Below are positions 24,618-33,514 of a stretch of 64,000 bases of DNA, in pieces (positions within the stretch are counted from its first letter, which is position 1; each line of letters begins with the position of its first letter). The position numbers and the translations under genes are program-made. The notes under the pieces are model-generated. The model was not told the DNA's origin and did no database searches. It worked only from the letters and a program-made list of their open reading frames with translations. The DNA is from Planctomycetaceae bacterium (GTDB lineage: Bacteria; Planctomycetota; Planctomycetia; Pirellulales; PNKZ01): the NCBI GenBank assembly GCA_016793115.1, contig JAEUIN010000357.1, positions 1-64,000 on the forward strand, in the 5' to 3' direction.

Positions 24618-26328
24618 GCGTTCGCTTTCGGCGCTCGGCATCGGACTTTTGCTCTGTTTTCCCGGCTGCAGACTCCCCAAGTTGCAGAACGCGGAGGCGG
24701 GTGCGCCGTTACCGAACGACTTCAACGGCGCGGTCACCGCCGAAAGCTCCGCGCAAATCGGTTGGCGGGAGTTCTTCGACGACCCGACGCTTGTCGTTCT
24801 GGTCGATCAGGCCTTCGCCGGCAACCAGGAATTGAAGATTCTCGGCCAGCGCGTGCGACGGGCCAATTACGAGATCATGGCGCGGCGAGGCGCGTATCTT
24901 CCTTTTCTCGGCATGCGGACGGGCGCGTCGCTGGAAAAGCCGAGCCTGTTCACGCCTCTGGGAGCGGTGGAGGATCAACTCCAACCGGTCCCCGGCGTCG
25001 GCTTTCCCGATCCTCTCCCCAACTTCCTCGTGGCCGCCGATATTTCTTGGGAAATCGACATATGGCGAAAGTTGCGAAATGCACGCGACGCGGCTTCGCT
25101 ACGCTACTTCGCGACCCGCGAAGGCCAAAACTACGTCGTGACGCGTCTCGTCGCCGAGGTTGCGGGGAACTACTACGAATTGATGGCTCTCGACAACCGG
25201 ATGGAGGCTCTCAATCGAACGATCGAAATCCAACAACAAAGCCTCGATGCGTCCGTCCGGTTGAAGCAGGCGGGACGAGAGACTGAATTGGCGGTTCAGC
25301 GGTTTCAAGCGGAAGTTCGTAAGAATGAAAGCCAACGGCTGATCATTCAACAGCAAATCGTCGAGGTCGAAAATCGGATCAATTTCAACCTCGGTCGCTT
25401 CCCGCAACGAGTCGCTCGCGAGTCGTCGAAGTTTCTCGAATTGAATCTGCCGCTGCTGCATGTCGGCGTGCCGTCGCAACTGTTGCGGAATCGCGCCGAT
25501 ATTCGCCAAGCGGAACGAGAATTGGCGGCCGCAGGGCTCGACGTCAGAGTCGCGCGGGCTCGGTTTTATCCGTCGCTCAACCTCACCGCGACGGTCGGCA
25601 CGGAGGCGTTCTCCACCAAGTATCTCTTCCGCAGCCCCGAATCGTTAGTCTACGGCGTCGCCGGAGAATTGGCCGCGCCGCTGATCAATCGAGCGGCGAT
25701 CAAGGCCGATTATCTCAGCGCGAACGCCATGCAATTGGAGAAGGTCTACGAATACCAGCGAGTCGTTCTCAGGGCGTTCACCGAGGTGATCAATCGCTTG
25801 GCGAAGGTGGCGAACTACGGGACGAGCATCGAGGGGAAACGGCAACAGTTGCAGTCGTTGGAAGCCTCGGTCGATAGTGCGACCAAACTCTTTCAAGCCG
25901 CGCATCCCGGTATCGAATACATGGACATCTTGTTGGCGCAGCGCGACCTGATGGAAGCCAAAATGGGCCTGATTGAAACGAAGCTCGAGCAAGTCGACGC
26001 CATTATCGACGCTTATCAAGCCTTGGGCGGCGGCGCCAATCAAGTGCCGCAAGGCTTTTTCGGCATCGACGACGACGACCGGCCGCCGGAGGAGGTGAAC
26101 CCGCCGGCAGGCGTCGGCAACCCGCCGCCGCCGTTCGAAATCGTTCCGACCTATCAACCGGTGCGAGTTCCAGTTGAAGTCGAAACGCTTCCGCCCGCCG
26201 CGGAACCGCAGCGCGAAGCTCTTCCGCCGGCCGGCAACGCGAATGCGGCGCCGCAATCTCTCGACGCGAACGGCGCCAAGGCGACGACTCCCGTGCCGCC
26301 GCCCGCTTCGGCGGGAGGAGTGATGTAG
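24571..26328 (+). CDS. Outer-membrane factor lipoprotein (NodT/OprM type) of the RND pump
   Basis: The protein of about 585 residues starts inside the pump gene; AGGG six bases upstream supports 24571 (24565 and 24574 are alternatives). The signal peptide ends GIGLLLCFPGC, a lipobox. Two outer-membrane efflux repeats follow (about 60-260 and 270-480), with the typical DISWEIDIWRKLRNARDAA and LLRNRADIRQAERELAAAGLDVRVARA segments. The last 90 residues are an unusual Pro/Ala-rich tail (DRPPEEVNPPAGVGNPPPPF) not needed for the barrel. It should form the exit duct for the adaptor and pump encoded immediately upstream. Confidence 0.9.
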   Translation: MMNRSAKGSNTKRRIRRSLSALGIGLLLCFPGCRLPKLQNAEAGAPLPNDFNGAVTAESSAQIGWREFFDDPTLVVLVDQAFAGNQELKILGQRVRRANYEIMARRGAYLPFLGMRTGASLEKPSLFTPLGAVEDQLQPVPGVGFPDPLPNFLVAADISWEIDIWRKLRNARDAASLRYFATREGQNYVVTRLVAEVAGNYYELMALDNRMEALNRTIEIQQQSLDASVRLKQAGRETELAVQRFQAEVRKNESQRLIIQQQIVEVENRINFNLGRFPQRVARESSKFLELNLPLLHVGVPSQLLRNRADIRQAERELAAAGLDVRVARARFYPSLNLTATVGTEAFSTKYLFRSPESLVYGVAGELAAPLINRAAIKADYLSANAMQLEKVYEYQRVVLRAFTEVINRLAKVANYGTSIEGKRQQLQSLEASVDSATKLFQAAHPGIEYMDILLAQRDLMEAKMGLIETKLEQVDAIIDAYQALGGGANQVPQGFFGIDDDDRPPEEVNPPAGVGNPPPPFEIVPTYQPVRVPVEVETLPPAAEPQREALPPAGNANAAPQSLDANGAKATTPVPPPASAGGVM

Positions 26329-26524
26329 GTTCGCCTGGCGCGATCCGGCAGCGACAAGCGGCGAACGGTGGATTTCGGCGCGGCTTGGTCGAGACGCCCC
26401 GGTTGAATAAGAAATGCTTCGCAACGGGTCGAGCGGTTTTCAATCGGTTCCTGTTGTCAAAGAATGGCGGAATCGTCGAGAATCGGGCTATCGAAGCCCG
26501 GTCCACGAACGACGACGAGATGCC

Positions 26525-27244
26525 ATGAGCGATTCTTCCGGGGAGAACGGAACTAAGACGGTCAGTTTGGCGGATGAGGAGGCCGTCAAACAGGTTCTAA
26601 TCAAGTCGGTGTTCGGATTATGGGACGTCATCCACGATTTGACGCGCCTGCGCCCGTCGACCCATGAGCGGCTCCGCGTGACGATCTTCGGTTCGGCTCG
26701 CGCGATGCCGGGGACGTTCGTTTACGAGGAAGTGAAACGCATCGCGGCGGCCCTGGCCGAGATGGGTTGCGACGTCATTACCGGCGGCGGCCCCGGCCTC
26801 ATGCAAGCGGCAAACGAAGGAGCCGTCGCGGCCGGAGCGCCGCAGCGAAGCTCCTCAGTCGGCATCCGCGTCGATTTACCCTTCGAGCAGGAACTGAATC
26901 CGTTCGTCGGCGAGGGCTTCGAGCACAAAACCTTTTTCTCTCGGCTCCATCACTTCGTCTTGGCGAGCGACGCCTTCGTCGTCGTTCCCGGCGGCATCGG
27001 CACCGTCTTGGAATTAACGATGGTCTGGCAGCTCCTGCAGGTCCGGCACGTTAGTGAAACGCCGTTGATCTTGGTCGGCGCGATGTGGACAGAACTGCTC
27101 GAATGGGCTCGCCGCTACTTGCTCGGTGCTCAAATTCCTCTTGTTAATCCGGAAGATTTGGACATTCCGCGGTGCGTCGCCTCCGCCGATGAAGCCATCG
27201 CCGTCTTGCGTGAATTTCATGAGCGTTGGACGACCGAGAAGTAG
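26525..27244 (+). CDS. LOG-family (TIGR00730-type) Rossmann protein
   Basis: The 239-residue protein carries the LOG-family motifs GGGPGLMQAANEGA (about residues 86-99) and PGGIGTVLELTMVWQLLQ (about 158-175), with an IFGSARA first strand. Members cleave nucleoside 5'-monophosphates to base and ribose 5-phosphate, and were formerly misnamed lysine decarboxylases. The last Gly-Thr-x-x-Glu position is conserved. The longer form of the family, with an N-terminal helical extension of about 45 residues, is seen here. It follows the RND operon by about 200 bases in the same direction and is probably transcribed independently. Confidence 0.85.
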   Translation: MSDSSGENGTKTVSLADEEAVKQVLIKSVFGLWDVIHDLTRLRPSTHERLRVTIFGSARAMPGTFVYEEVKRIAAALAEMGCDVITGGGPGLMQAANEGAVAAGAPQRSSSVGIRVDLPFEQELNPFVGEGFEHKTFFSRLHHFVLASDAFVVVPGGIGTVLELTMVWQLLQVRHVSETPLILVGAMWTELLEWARRYLLGAQIPLVNPEDLDIPRCVASADEAIAVLREFHERWTTEK

Positions 27245-27657
27245 TCTCGGTTCGTCGCCGACACTACCTCATAAGGCCGTGCGGAAGACGTAGATTGCCG
27301 ACGACCGCGGTGTTTTTTGCCGCCGAGGCGGTGGGACGTGTGCGACCTTCGTTGCCTGGATCGCTCCGGCGAATAATGCCGAGCGCGCTGAGAACACCTG
27401 CCGGATTTCGACGTGGCCGATTGAGCGGGCGTGTGCTGATGCGTGCGAAGCGTGCGATGGAGCGCGCATCACGAGCTTAAGTGTGTCGAACTCGGCGGTG
27501 ACGCGCTCGGCAACCGCGTCGATTTTCTTCGCTGAATGCGGCTGCGTTCCGTAGCCGACGTCGCCCGCCGTAAGCAACGGTCTATCGTTTGCTCTGCTTC
27601 GAAATTCGACGGTACGTCTCCTCTGGGCACGTCAGAATTAGTCGAAGAGGCTCAACA
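27245..27657. other. Intergenic region without recognisable gene
   Basis: About 410 bases between the LOG-family gene and the SH3-TPR gene. No open frame with a motif, RNA gene or clear promoter was seen. Confidence 0.5.
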
Positions 27658-29205
27658 ATGTGTCGCTACGGCCGGCTCGTTTTCACGGCATTCCTGTGGT
27701 GGGCTCAATCAGCATCGGCTTACGAAGTGAACGACACGGTCGTCGTGGTTCGCCCCGCGCCGGTCGTCCTCGGTTCCAAAACGGTCGACAACGTTTATCC
27801 GGGGTTTTGTCTGAAGGTCTTGGCGATCGACGGCAGCTGGCTGTGGATCGAGAGCGGAGTTCCCGGATACCTCGACCAGAACAACGTCGTCGCTTTGGAT
27901 AAAGCGGTCGATTACTTCACTCGGGAGATCGCGCGAAACCGCGGCGATGCGCAGCCCTATACGGCACGTTCCATGGTTTGGCATGAACTCGGCAACTACG
28001 ACAAGGCGATTGAAGACGTCAACGAGGCTATTCGCCTCGATCCGAGCGCTTCCAATTTATTTTGCAATCGCGGGCTCATCTATTACGACCAGTCGCAATA
28101 CGATCGAGCCATCGCGGACTTTAGCGAGGCGATTCGCCTCGATCCGCAGGACTCGGCGCCGTACGGGAATCGTGCCGATGCCTGGGCCGACAAAGGTGAG
28201 TACGACATGGCGATCGCGGATTACACCGACGCCATTCGCCTCCAACCCGATAATTTGTGGTACTACAATCGGCGCGGTTTGGCCTACGACGGCAAGGAGG
28301 ACTACGACAAGGCGATCGCCGATTACGAGCACGTGCTCAACGTCGATCCGAACGCCCGATACGCCTATCGCAATCGGGCCTTCGCCTGGTACGACAAAGG
28401 AAACTTCGACCGGGCGATCGCCGACTATTCGACCTGCATCCGACTTGACCCCAGCGATGCCGCCTACGCCGAGCGGGGCGACACGTATGGGGATATCGGC
28501 GAGTACGACAAAGCGTTGGCCGATTATCGCGAGGCGCTGCGCCTCGCACCGACCAACGCCGAATACCTGAGCGACATCGGTTGGACGCTTGTCGCGAAGG
28601 GCGACTATGACGCCGCGCCGGCTGAACTGAATAAGGCCCTGCAGCTCGAACCGCGGCTGGCGAACGCCTATGCGAATCGGAGTTGGCTCCGCCGTTGCCG
28701 GGGAGAATACGAGCAGGCTCTGGCCGACGCCGATCGCGCGGTGTTGCTCGATCCCAAGCACGCCGCCGGCTGGGTCCATCGCGGGAAGGCGTACGCTTTG
28801 ACCGGTCGCTATGAGAAAGCGTTGGCGGACTTCAACAAAGCGCTCGAAACGGCTCCCCAGAACTCGTTCGCGCTGGCGGGGATGGCGTGGTTTCGGGCCA
28901 CATGCCCTGAAGCGTCGTTTCGCGACGGTCGTGCGGCCCTCGCGAACGCTCAAGAGGCCGACCGCAGGATGTCGGCCAAAAACGGGTGGTTGCTGGAAGC
29001 ACTGGCCGCAGCCTACGCCGAAAGCGGCGACTTTGCCGCGGCGCTCGCAGCCGAGCAAAAGGCGCTCGCTCTGTTCGTCGGCGATCAAGATCGCAAGGCC
29101 GCCGAAGAGCGATTGGAGTTGTTCCAGCGGATGAAGCCGTTCCGTGAGGAACCGAAGCCTCTAGGAAAGGGCCAAGATGCGAATGTCGTAAAACAGACGA
29201 AGTGA
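27658..29205 (+). CDS. Secreted TPR protein with N-terminal SH3-like domain
   Basis: The 515-residue protein starts at ATG 27658 with GAAGAGG upstream. It has a signal peptide (RLVFTAFLWWAQSASA), then an SH3-like segment (about 23-75; NDTVVVVRPAPVVLG to WLWIESGVPGYLDQ). About eleven TPR units follow to residue 410, each with DYDKAIADY and IRLDP-type helices every 34 residues, and then a helical C-terminus. This is the common planctomycete SH3-TPR architecture, acting as a periplasmic scaffold. The next gene, PEP carboxykinase, is 72 bases downstream, but a functional link is not evident. Confidence 0.85.
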   Translation: MCRYGRLVFTAFLWWAQSASAYEVNDTVVVVRPAPVVLGSKTVDNVYPGFCLKVLAIDGSWLWIESGVPGYLDQNNVVALDKAVDYFTREIARNRGDAQPYTARSMVWHELGNYDKAIEDVNEAIRLDPSASNLFCNRGLIYYDQSQYDRAIADFSEAIRLDPQDSAPYGNRADAWADKGEYDMAIADYTDAIRLQPDNLWYYNRRGLAYDGKEDYDKAIADYEHVLNVDPNARYAYRNRAFAWYDKGNFDRAIADYSTCIRLDPSDAAYAERGDTYGDIGEYDKALADYREALRLAPTNAEYLSDIGWTLVAKGDYDAAPAELNKALQLEPRLANAYANRSWLRRCRGEYEQALADADRAVLLDPKHAAGWVHRGKAYALTGRYEKALADFNKALETAPQNSFALAGMAWFRATCPEASFRDGRAALANAQEADRRMSAKNGWLLEALAAAYAESGDFAAALAAEQKALALFVGDQDRKAAEERLELFQRMKPFREEPKPLGKGQDANVVKQTK

Positions 29206-29277
29206 GCCGAGAGGCCCGCATTCGACGGCGTACGAAAGCTTCAAAACGGCCTGAACTGAAACTTGCGAAAGGACTGC

Positions 29278-30864
29278 ATGAAAACGATCGACTTGGCCCG
29301 CCACGGCATCACCGTCCGCGACGTGCGCCGCAACTTGGCTCCCGCCCAGCTTTACGCCGAGGCCATCCGCGACGAGCCCGATTGCGCCATCGCCGATTCC
29401 GGAGCCCTCATCGCTTATTCCGGGTCCAAGACCGGGCGCTCGCCGACGGACAAGCGGGTCGTCAAGCACGCCGCGTCGGAAAACGACGTGTGGTGGGGAA
29501 ATGTGAACGTTCCCATCGACGAGGCTACGTTTCAGATCAACTTGGAACGCGCCAAAGACTATTTGAACGTTTGTGATCGCCTCTACTGCATCGATGCCTT
29601 CGCCGGGTGGGATTCGACTACGCGGCTGAAGATTCGCGTCATTTGTTCGCGACCGTATCATGCCCTCTTCATGCATACGATGCTGATTCGACCGACTTCG
29701 GAAGAACTGGCCTCGTTCGGCGAACCTGACGCCGTGATCTACAACGCCGGTCGGTTCCCGGCGAACCAGCGCACGGCGGGGATGACCTCAAAAACAAGCA
29801 TCGATCTGTCGCTGGAATCGAAAGAACTGGTCATCCTCGGCACCGAGTACGCCGGTGAAATGAAGAAGGGCGTCTTCACGCTCATGAACTACTTCGGTCC
29901 GAAGCAAGGCGTGCTCTCGATGCATTGCTCGGCCACCGCCGATCGGGCGACGGGGGCGTCGTCGCTGATGTTCGGGCTTTCCGGCACCGGCAAGACGACG
30001 CTTTCCGCCGATCCCAAACGCATGCTGATCGGCGACGACGAACATGGTTGGTCGGATCACGGCATCTTCAACATCGAAGGCGGCTGCTACGCCAAAGCCA
30101 TCGACCTGACGCCGGAATCGGAACCGGAAATCTTTCAAGCGCTCCGCTTCGGCGCCGTGCTTGAGAACGTCGTTTACGATGCCGATTCGCACCATGTCGA
30201 CTTTCACGACACGAGCATCACGCAGAACACGCGCGGCGCCTACCCGATCGAATTCATCGGCAACGCCAAGATTCCCTGCACCGCGGGGCACCCGACCGAC
30301 GTCATCTTTCTAACGTGCGACGCGTTCGGCGTGCTGCCGCCGGTCGCCAAGCTCTCGCCGGCGCAGGCGATGTACCATTTCATCAGCGGCTACACGGCCA
30401 AGGTCGCGGGTACCGAAATGGGCGTCACGGAACCGCAAGCCACGTTCTCCCCTTGCTTCGGCGGTCCGTTTCTGGTGTGGCACCCGATGAAGTACGCCGC
30501 GCTGCTGGCCGAGAAGATCCGCCGGCACAATGTGAACGTCTGGCTCGTCAACACCGGCTGGAGCGGCGGAGCCTACGGCGTCGGCAAGCGGATGAAGCTG
30601 TCGATGACCCGCGCCATCGTCGACGCCGTTCATTCCGGCAAGCTCGCGGAGGCCCGAACCGTGGACGATCCCGTGTTCGGCTTCGGCGTGGTCGTCGAAT
30701 GTCCGGGCGTGCCGAGCGAGATCCTGACGCCGCGCCAGGCGTGGGCCGACGGCGCGGCCTACGACGCGACGGCGCGAAAGCTGGCCGGACTCTTCACCAA
30801 GAACTTCCAGCAGTATGCCGACAAAGTCGATGCCGACGTGAAGCGCGCCGGCCCCCGCATGTGA
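29278..30864 (+). CDS. pckA: Phosphoenolpyruvate carboxykinase (ATP)
   Basis: The 528-residue protein is close to the 540 of the E. coli enzyme. It converts oxaloacetate and ATP to PEP, CO2 and ADP at the entry to gluconeogenesis. The ATP-type signatures are present: YSGSKTGRSPTDKRVV at the N-terminus, the kinase-1a loop GLSGTGKTTLSADP (about 238-251), the kinase-2 region LIGDDEHGW, and NTGWSGGAYGVGKRM near residue 425. AAGGA five to six bases upstream supports the ATG at 29278. It is a single gene; the hairpin-forming repeat at 30879-30913 follows its stop and may end transcription. Confidence 0.97.
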   Translation: MKTIDLARHGITVRDVRRNLAPAQLYAEAIRDEPDCAIADSGALIAYSGSKTGRSPTDKRVVKHAASENDVWWGNVNVPIDEATFQINLERAKDYLNVCDRLYCIDAFAGWDSTTRLKIRVICSRPYHALFMHTMLIRPTSEELASFGEPDAVIYNAGRFPANQRTAGMTSKTSIDLSLESKELVILGTEYAGEMKKGVFTLMNYFGPKQGVLSMHCSATADRATGASSLMFGLSGTGKTTLSADPKRMLIGDDEHGWSDHGIFNIEGGCYAKAIDLTPESEPEIFQALRFGAVLENVVYDADSHHVDFHDTSITQNTRGAYPIEFIGNAKIPCTAGHPTDVIFLTCDAFGVLPPVAKLSPAQAMYHFISGYTAKVAGTEMGVTEPQATFSPCFGGPFLVWHPMKYAALLAEKIRRHNVNVWLVNTGWSGGAYGVGKRMKLSMTRAIVDAVHSGKLAEARTVDDPVFGFGVVVECPGVPSEILTPRQAWADGAAYDATARKLAGLFTKNFQQYADKVDADVKRAGPRM

Positions 30865-30878
30865 CCGGCCGGCCGGTT

Positions 30879-30913
30879 CGCTGCGAGCCTCTACGCGAAC
30901 GTGACTCGCAGCG
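30879..30913. repeat. Short dispersed repeat, copy 2, with perfect 9-base-pair stem
   Basis: cgctgcgag (30879-30887) and ctcgcagcg (30905-30913) pair perfectly around a 17-base loop. The segment from 30885 on repeats the sequence at 13913-13942. It lies 15 bases past the pckA stop codon and could act as a terminator or mRNA-stabilising hairpin. Confidence 0.65.
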
Positions 30914-31319
30914 GGCCGGGGTTGGGTCGCGCAGGGCTAAAAAACGCGTCTTTCCCGGCGTTTTGCGGCAAAACCGGTTCCGCACCCCCCGCTTCCACCC
31001 CGTCGATCGTTTGTTGCACGTCCTCGCAGCGAACGGGCCGCCGGTGAGCTTGTTGCATCGGCGTTGCATGAGCAACTTCGTCTCACTGTGGTCGCTTGTC
31101 GGCTCTTCGAGTGCCCGCGTTCGGTTGGGAAAGGCCGTGTTTCACTCGACGACTCTCCGGGCAACGGCGCCGTTCGCCCCTGCGGGTTAAGTCGTTGGCG
31201 TGGTTATCGTTGCGGCCGACTGCAGACGCCGGCCGCCGCCGTCGGCCGCGGGGTTCTCGGCCGCTCTCCGCCTTTTCGGCGTAGAATAGTGGTGCGGCTG
31301 GCCGCGCGTGCGTGCGACC

Positions 31320-31348
31320 TTGTCGAATCGCCGGCGGCCCGATATAAG
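31320..31348 (+). promoter_or_regulatory. Probable sigma-70 type promoter of the metal-efflux operon
   Basis: TTGTCG (31320-31325), a 17-base spacer and TATAAG (31343-31348) match the -35 and -10 consensus at four and five of six positions. The predicted start near 31355 is about 32 bases before the first ATG of the operon. Confidence 0.5.
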
Positions 31349-31386
31349 TCGCTCCGGTGCGGTGTGCGGAAAACGACGGAATCGTC

Positions 31387-31926
31387 ATGTTGCGATCGGC
31401 GGTGAGCTTGGTGACCGGATTCGGCGTGCTGTGGCACGTCGTCGTCGGTTGCTGCGCCCATCACCGGCACGACGAACCGGCCGCGATCGCCGCGGCGTCG
31501 GCACACGACGAAACCGTGCACGCCGTCGTGGCGAAGCCGCACGCCTGCTGCCGAGCGTCGCACCGGCACGAGCATTCACACGCGCACATTGAGACTCCGC
31601 ATAGGATCTCCCCCGCAGAGACGTCGCACCCAGAGACGGCGCACCAAAAAACGTCGCACGACGAAGCGACGCACGATGTATCGTCGTCCGCCCCCGGCCA
31701 ACAGCCGGCCGAACCGTGCGACGGCGTGGCGTGTTCCTTTCTGACGGCGCAGTTCGTTCATCCGGCCGACTACATGCCGCTCGCGCCGGCCATGGCCTCG
31801 TCGTCGCCGCCCGAAATCTCCGGCGCCCTCGCTCCCGCCGGCTTCGGCGGTGCGCTCGTCGCGCGGGGCGACGATCGGCCTCCGCCGCTGCGCTCGCATC
31901 TTGCGCTCGGCGTGTTATTGATCTGA
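31387..31926 (+). CDS. His-rich exported protein, first gene of the metal-efflux operon
   Basis: The 179-residue protein starts with a short hydrophobic signal ending WHVVVGCC, which contains a possible lipobox (VVGC). The next 90 residues are extremely rich in His (HHRHDE; HRHEHSHAHIETPHR; a SHPETAHQKTSHDEATHD run), with several Cys, which suggests metal binding. The second half (PCDGVACSFLTAQFVHPADY) is shared in style with planctomycete proteins that precede Cus/Czc pumps. An upstream in-frame ATG at 31357 is less likely because it would lie almost on the predicted transcript start. A periplasmic metal-buffering role is inferred from composition and neighbours. Confidence 0.7.
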   Translation: MLRSAVSLVTGFGVLWHVVVGCCAHHRHDEPAAIAAASAHDETVHAVVAKPHACCRASHRHEHSHAHIETPHRISPAETSHPETAHQKTSHDEATHDVSSSAPGQQPAEPCDGVACSFLTAQFVHPADYMPLAPAMASSSPPEISGALAPAGFGGALVARGDDRPPPLRSHLALGVLLI

Positions 31927-32063
31927 TTCCGCGCGGCCGCGAGTTCTCTTGCTCGCCCTTGGTGGTCGCTCTTGTTTCGTCCGTTTCGCTCCGGTCCGCC
32001 GTTCTCGTGCGGCCGTTGCCCGACGGACGACGCCTCTCTTCTCCGCTTTTCAGGACTCCTACG

Positions 32064-33470
32064 ATGTCTCGTCGCGCGCGTCGGGTTTTATTGGCGATCC
32101 TCCTCGTCGGCTGCGTCGTCGGCTATTTCACCCGCGCTCGCTGGACGCCCGCGGCCCGCGGAATGCTGCTCGGTTGGCTGGGAGTCGCGGCGACGGCGAG
32201 CCCCGACCACGCGGACGAACACGGCCACGAGGGGCACGATCATGCCGGCCACGATCACGCCGGTCACGACGAGCTGAATTCCCTCGAGCTCAGCAAGCAG
32301 GCTCAAGCCAACATCGGCCTCAAGCTCGGCAAAGTCGAACTCACGACGTTCGAGCGGACGATCGAGATCCCCGGCATGGTCGTCGAGCGGCCCGCCCGCT
32401 CGACGCTCGTCATCACGGCGACGCTGACCGGCATCGTCACGGCGATCTATCCGATCCAAGGGGAGGCGGTGCGGCCGGGTCAGAAGCTGTTCGACCTGCG
32501 ACTGACGCACGAAGAACTCGTGCAGAGCCAGGGAGACTTTTTGCGCGTGGCGGAAGAGCTCGACGTCATTGCACGCGAGATCGCACGGTTGGAGCGAATC
32601 GCCGCCGACGGCGGGATCGCGGCCCGCCAAGTGCTCGAGCGGCGCTACGAGCAGCAAAACAAGGAAGCCGTGCAGCGGGCGCAGCATCAAGCGCTGCTGT
32701 TGCACGGCTTCACCGAGGAGCAGATTCAAAACATCTTGAAGACGCGCACGCTGTTGCGCGATCTCACGGTCGTCGTGCCGGTCGACGCGGCCGCGACCGA
32801 CGGCTCGCAGCCCCAAGTGGAAAAGGTGTACGAAATTCAGGAACTGCGCGTCGCGCAGGGGCAGAGCGTCACGGCCGGCGACGCTTTGGCGCTGTTGGCC
32901 GATCACTCGGAGCTCTACATCGAGGGCAACGCCTTCGATAAGGACGTCGACGCCGTGAACCGCGCCGTCGAACGGGGCTGGACCGCGACGGCCGCGCTCG
33001 AATCCGACGGTTCCCGGCCGGAGACGATTCGCGACCTCAAGATTCTCTACGTCGCCGGCAGCGTCGACGTCGAATCGCGGACGTTTCACTTCTATTTGCC
33101 GCTGCCCAACCAGCGCATTCGCGACGTCGTGCAAGACGGCGGACATCGCTTCATCAGTTGGCGCTACAAGCCGGGCCGGCGGGTGCAGCTGGACGTGCCG
33201 GTCGAGCAGTGGCCGGAGCGCATCGTGCTGCCGGTCGAGGCCGTGGCCCAAGACGGCGCGGAGAGCTACGTGTTCACGCCCAACGGCGACCATTTCGATC
33301 GCCGCCCGGTGCACGTCGAGTATCGCGATCGCTACTCGGTCGTCGTCGCCGCCGACGGCTCGCTGTTCCCCGGCGACGCCGTCGCGCTCTCCGGCGCGCA
33401 GCAGATGCAGTTGGCTTTGAAAAACAAAGCCGGCGGAGGCGTCGATCCCCACGCCGGCCACAGCCACTAA
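32064..33470 (+). CDS. Heavy-metal RND efflux adaptor (CusB/CzcB type) with His-rich ends
   Basis: The 468-residue protein has an N-terminal membrane segment (RRVLLAILLVGCVVGYF) and then a His/Asp cluster (HADEHGHEGHDHAGHDHAGH, about residues 50-69). The adaptor domains follow: IEIPGMVVERPARSTLVITA, a short alpha-hairpin (VAEELDVIAREIARLERIA) and a beta-barrel region ending PVEAVAQDGAESYVF. The C-terminus is another His cluster (DPHAGHSH). It links the pump encoded next to an outer-membrane channel; no channel gene lies in this operon. His clusters at both ends suggest it captures Zn, Cu, Ni or Co in the periplasm. Confidence 0.9.
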   Translation: MSRRARRVLLAILLVGCVVGYFTRARWTPAARGMLLGWLGVAATASPDHADEHGHEGHDHAGHDHAGHDELNSLELSKQAQANIGLKLGKVELTTFERTIEIPGMVVERPARSTLVITATLTGIVTAIYPIQGEAVRPGQKLFDLRLTHEELVQSQGDFLRVAEELDVIAREIARLERIAADGGIAARQVLERRYEQQNKEAVQRAQHQALLLHGFTEEQIQNILKTRTLLRDLTVVVPVDAAATDGSQPQVEKVYEIQELRVAQGQSVTAGDALALLADHSELYIEGNAFDKDVDAVNRAVERGWTATAALESDGSRPETIRDLKILYVAGSVDVESRTFHFYLPLPNQRIRDVVQDGGHRFISWRYKPGRRVQLDVPVEQWPERIVLPVEAVAQDGAESYVFTPNGDHFDRRPVHVEYRDRYSVVVAADGSLFPGDAVALSGAQQMQLALKNKAGGGVDPHAGHSH

Positions 33471-33514
33471 TCCGCCTCGGTTTTCCCCGTCCGCGTCGTT
33501 CGGAAACGTTTTTC

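Larger units (their letters stand above)
30865..31386. other. Intergenic region between pckA and the metal-efflux operon
   Basis: About 520 bases. It contains the repeat at 30879-30913 and the promoter at 31320-31348 described separately. No gene was seen. Confidence 0.55.

Noticed and set aside
31560..31690. Short repeated cgcac/gacgaa units, considered as a CRISPR-like or satellite array
   Set aside because: They encode the His/Thr/Glu-rich part of an exported protein and have no regular spacer structure.
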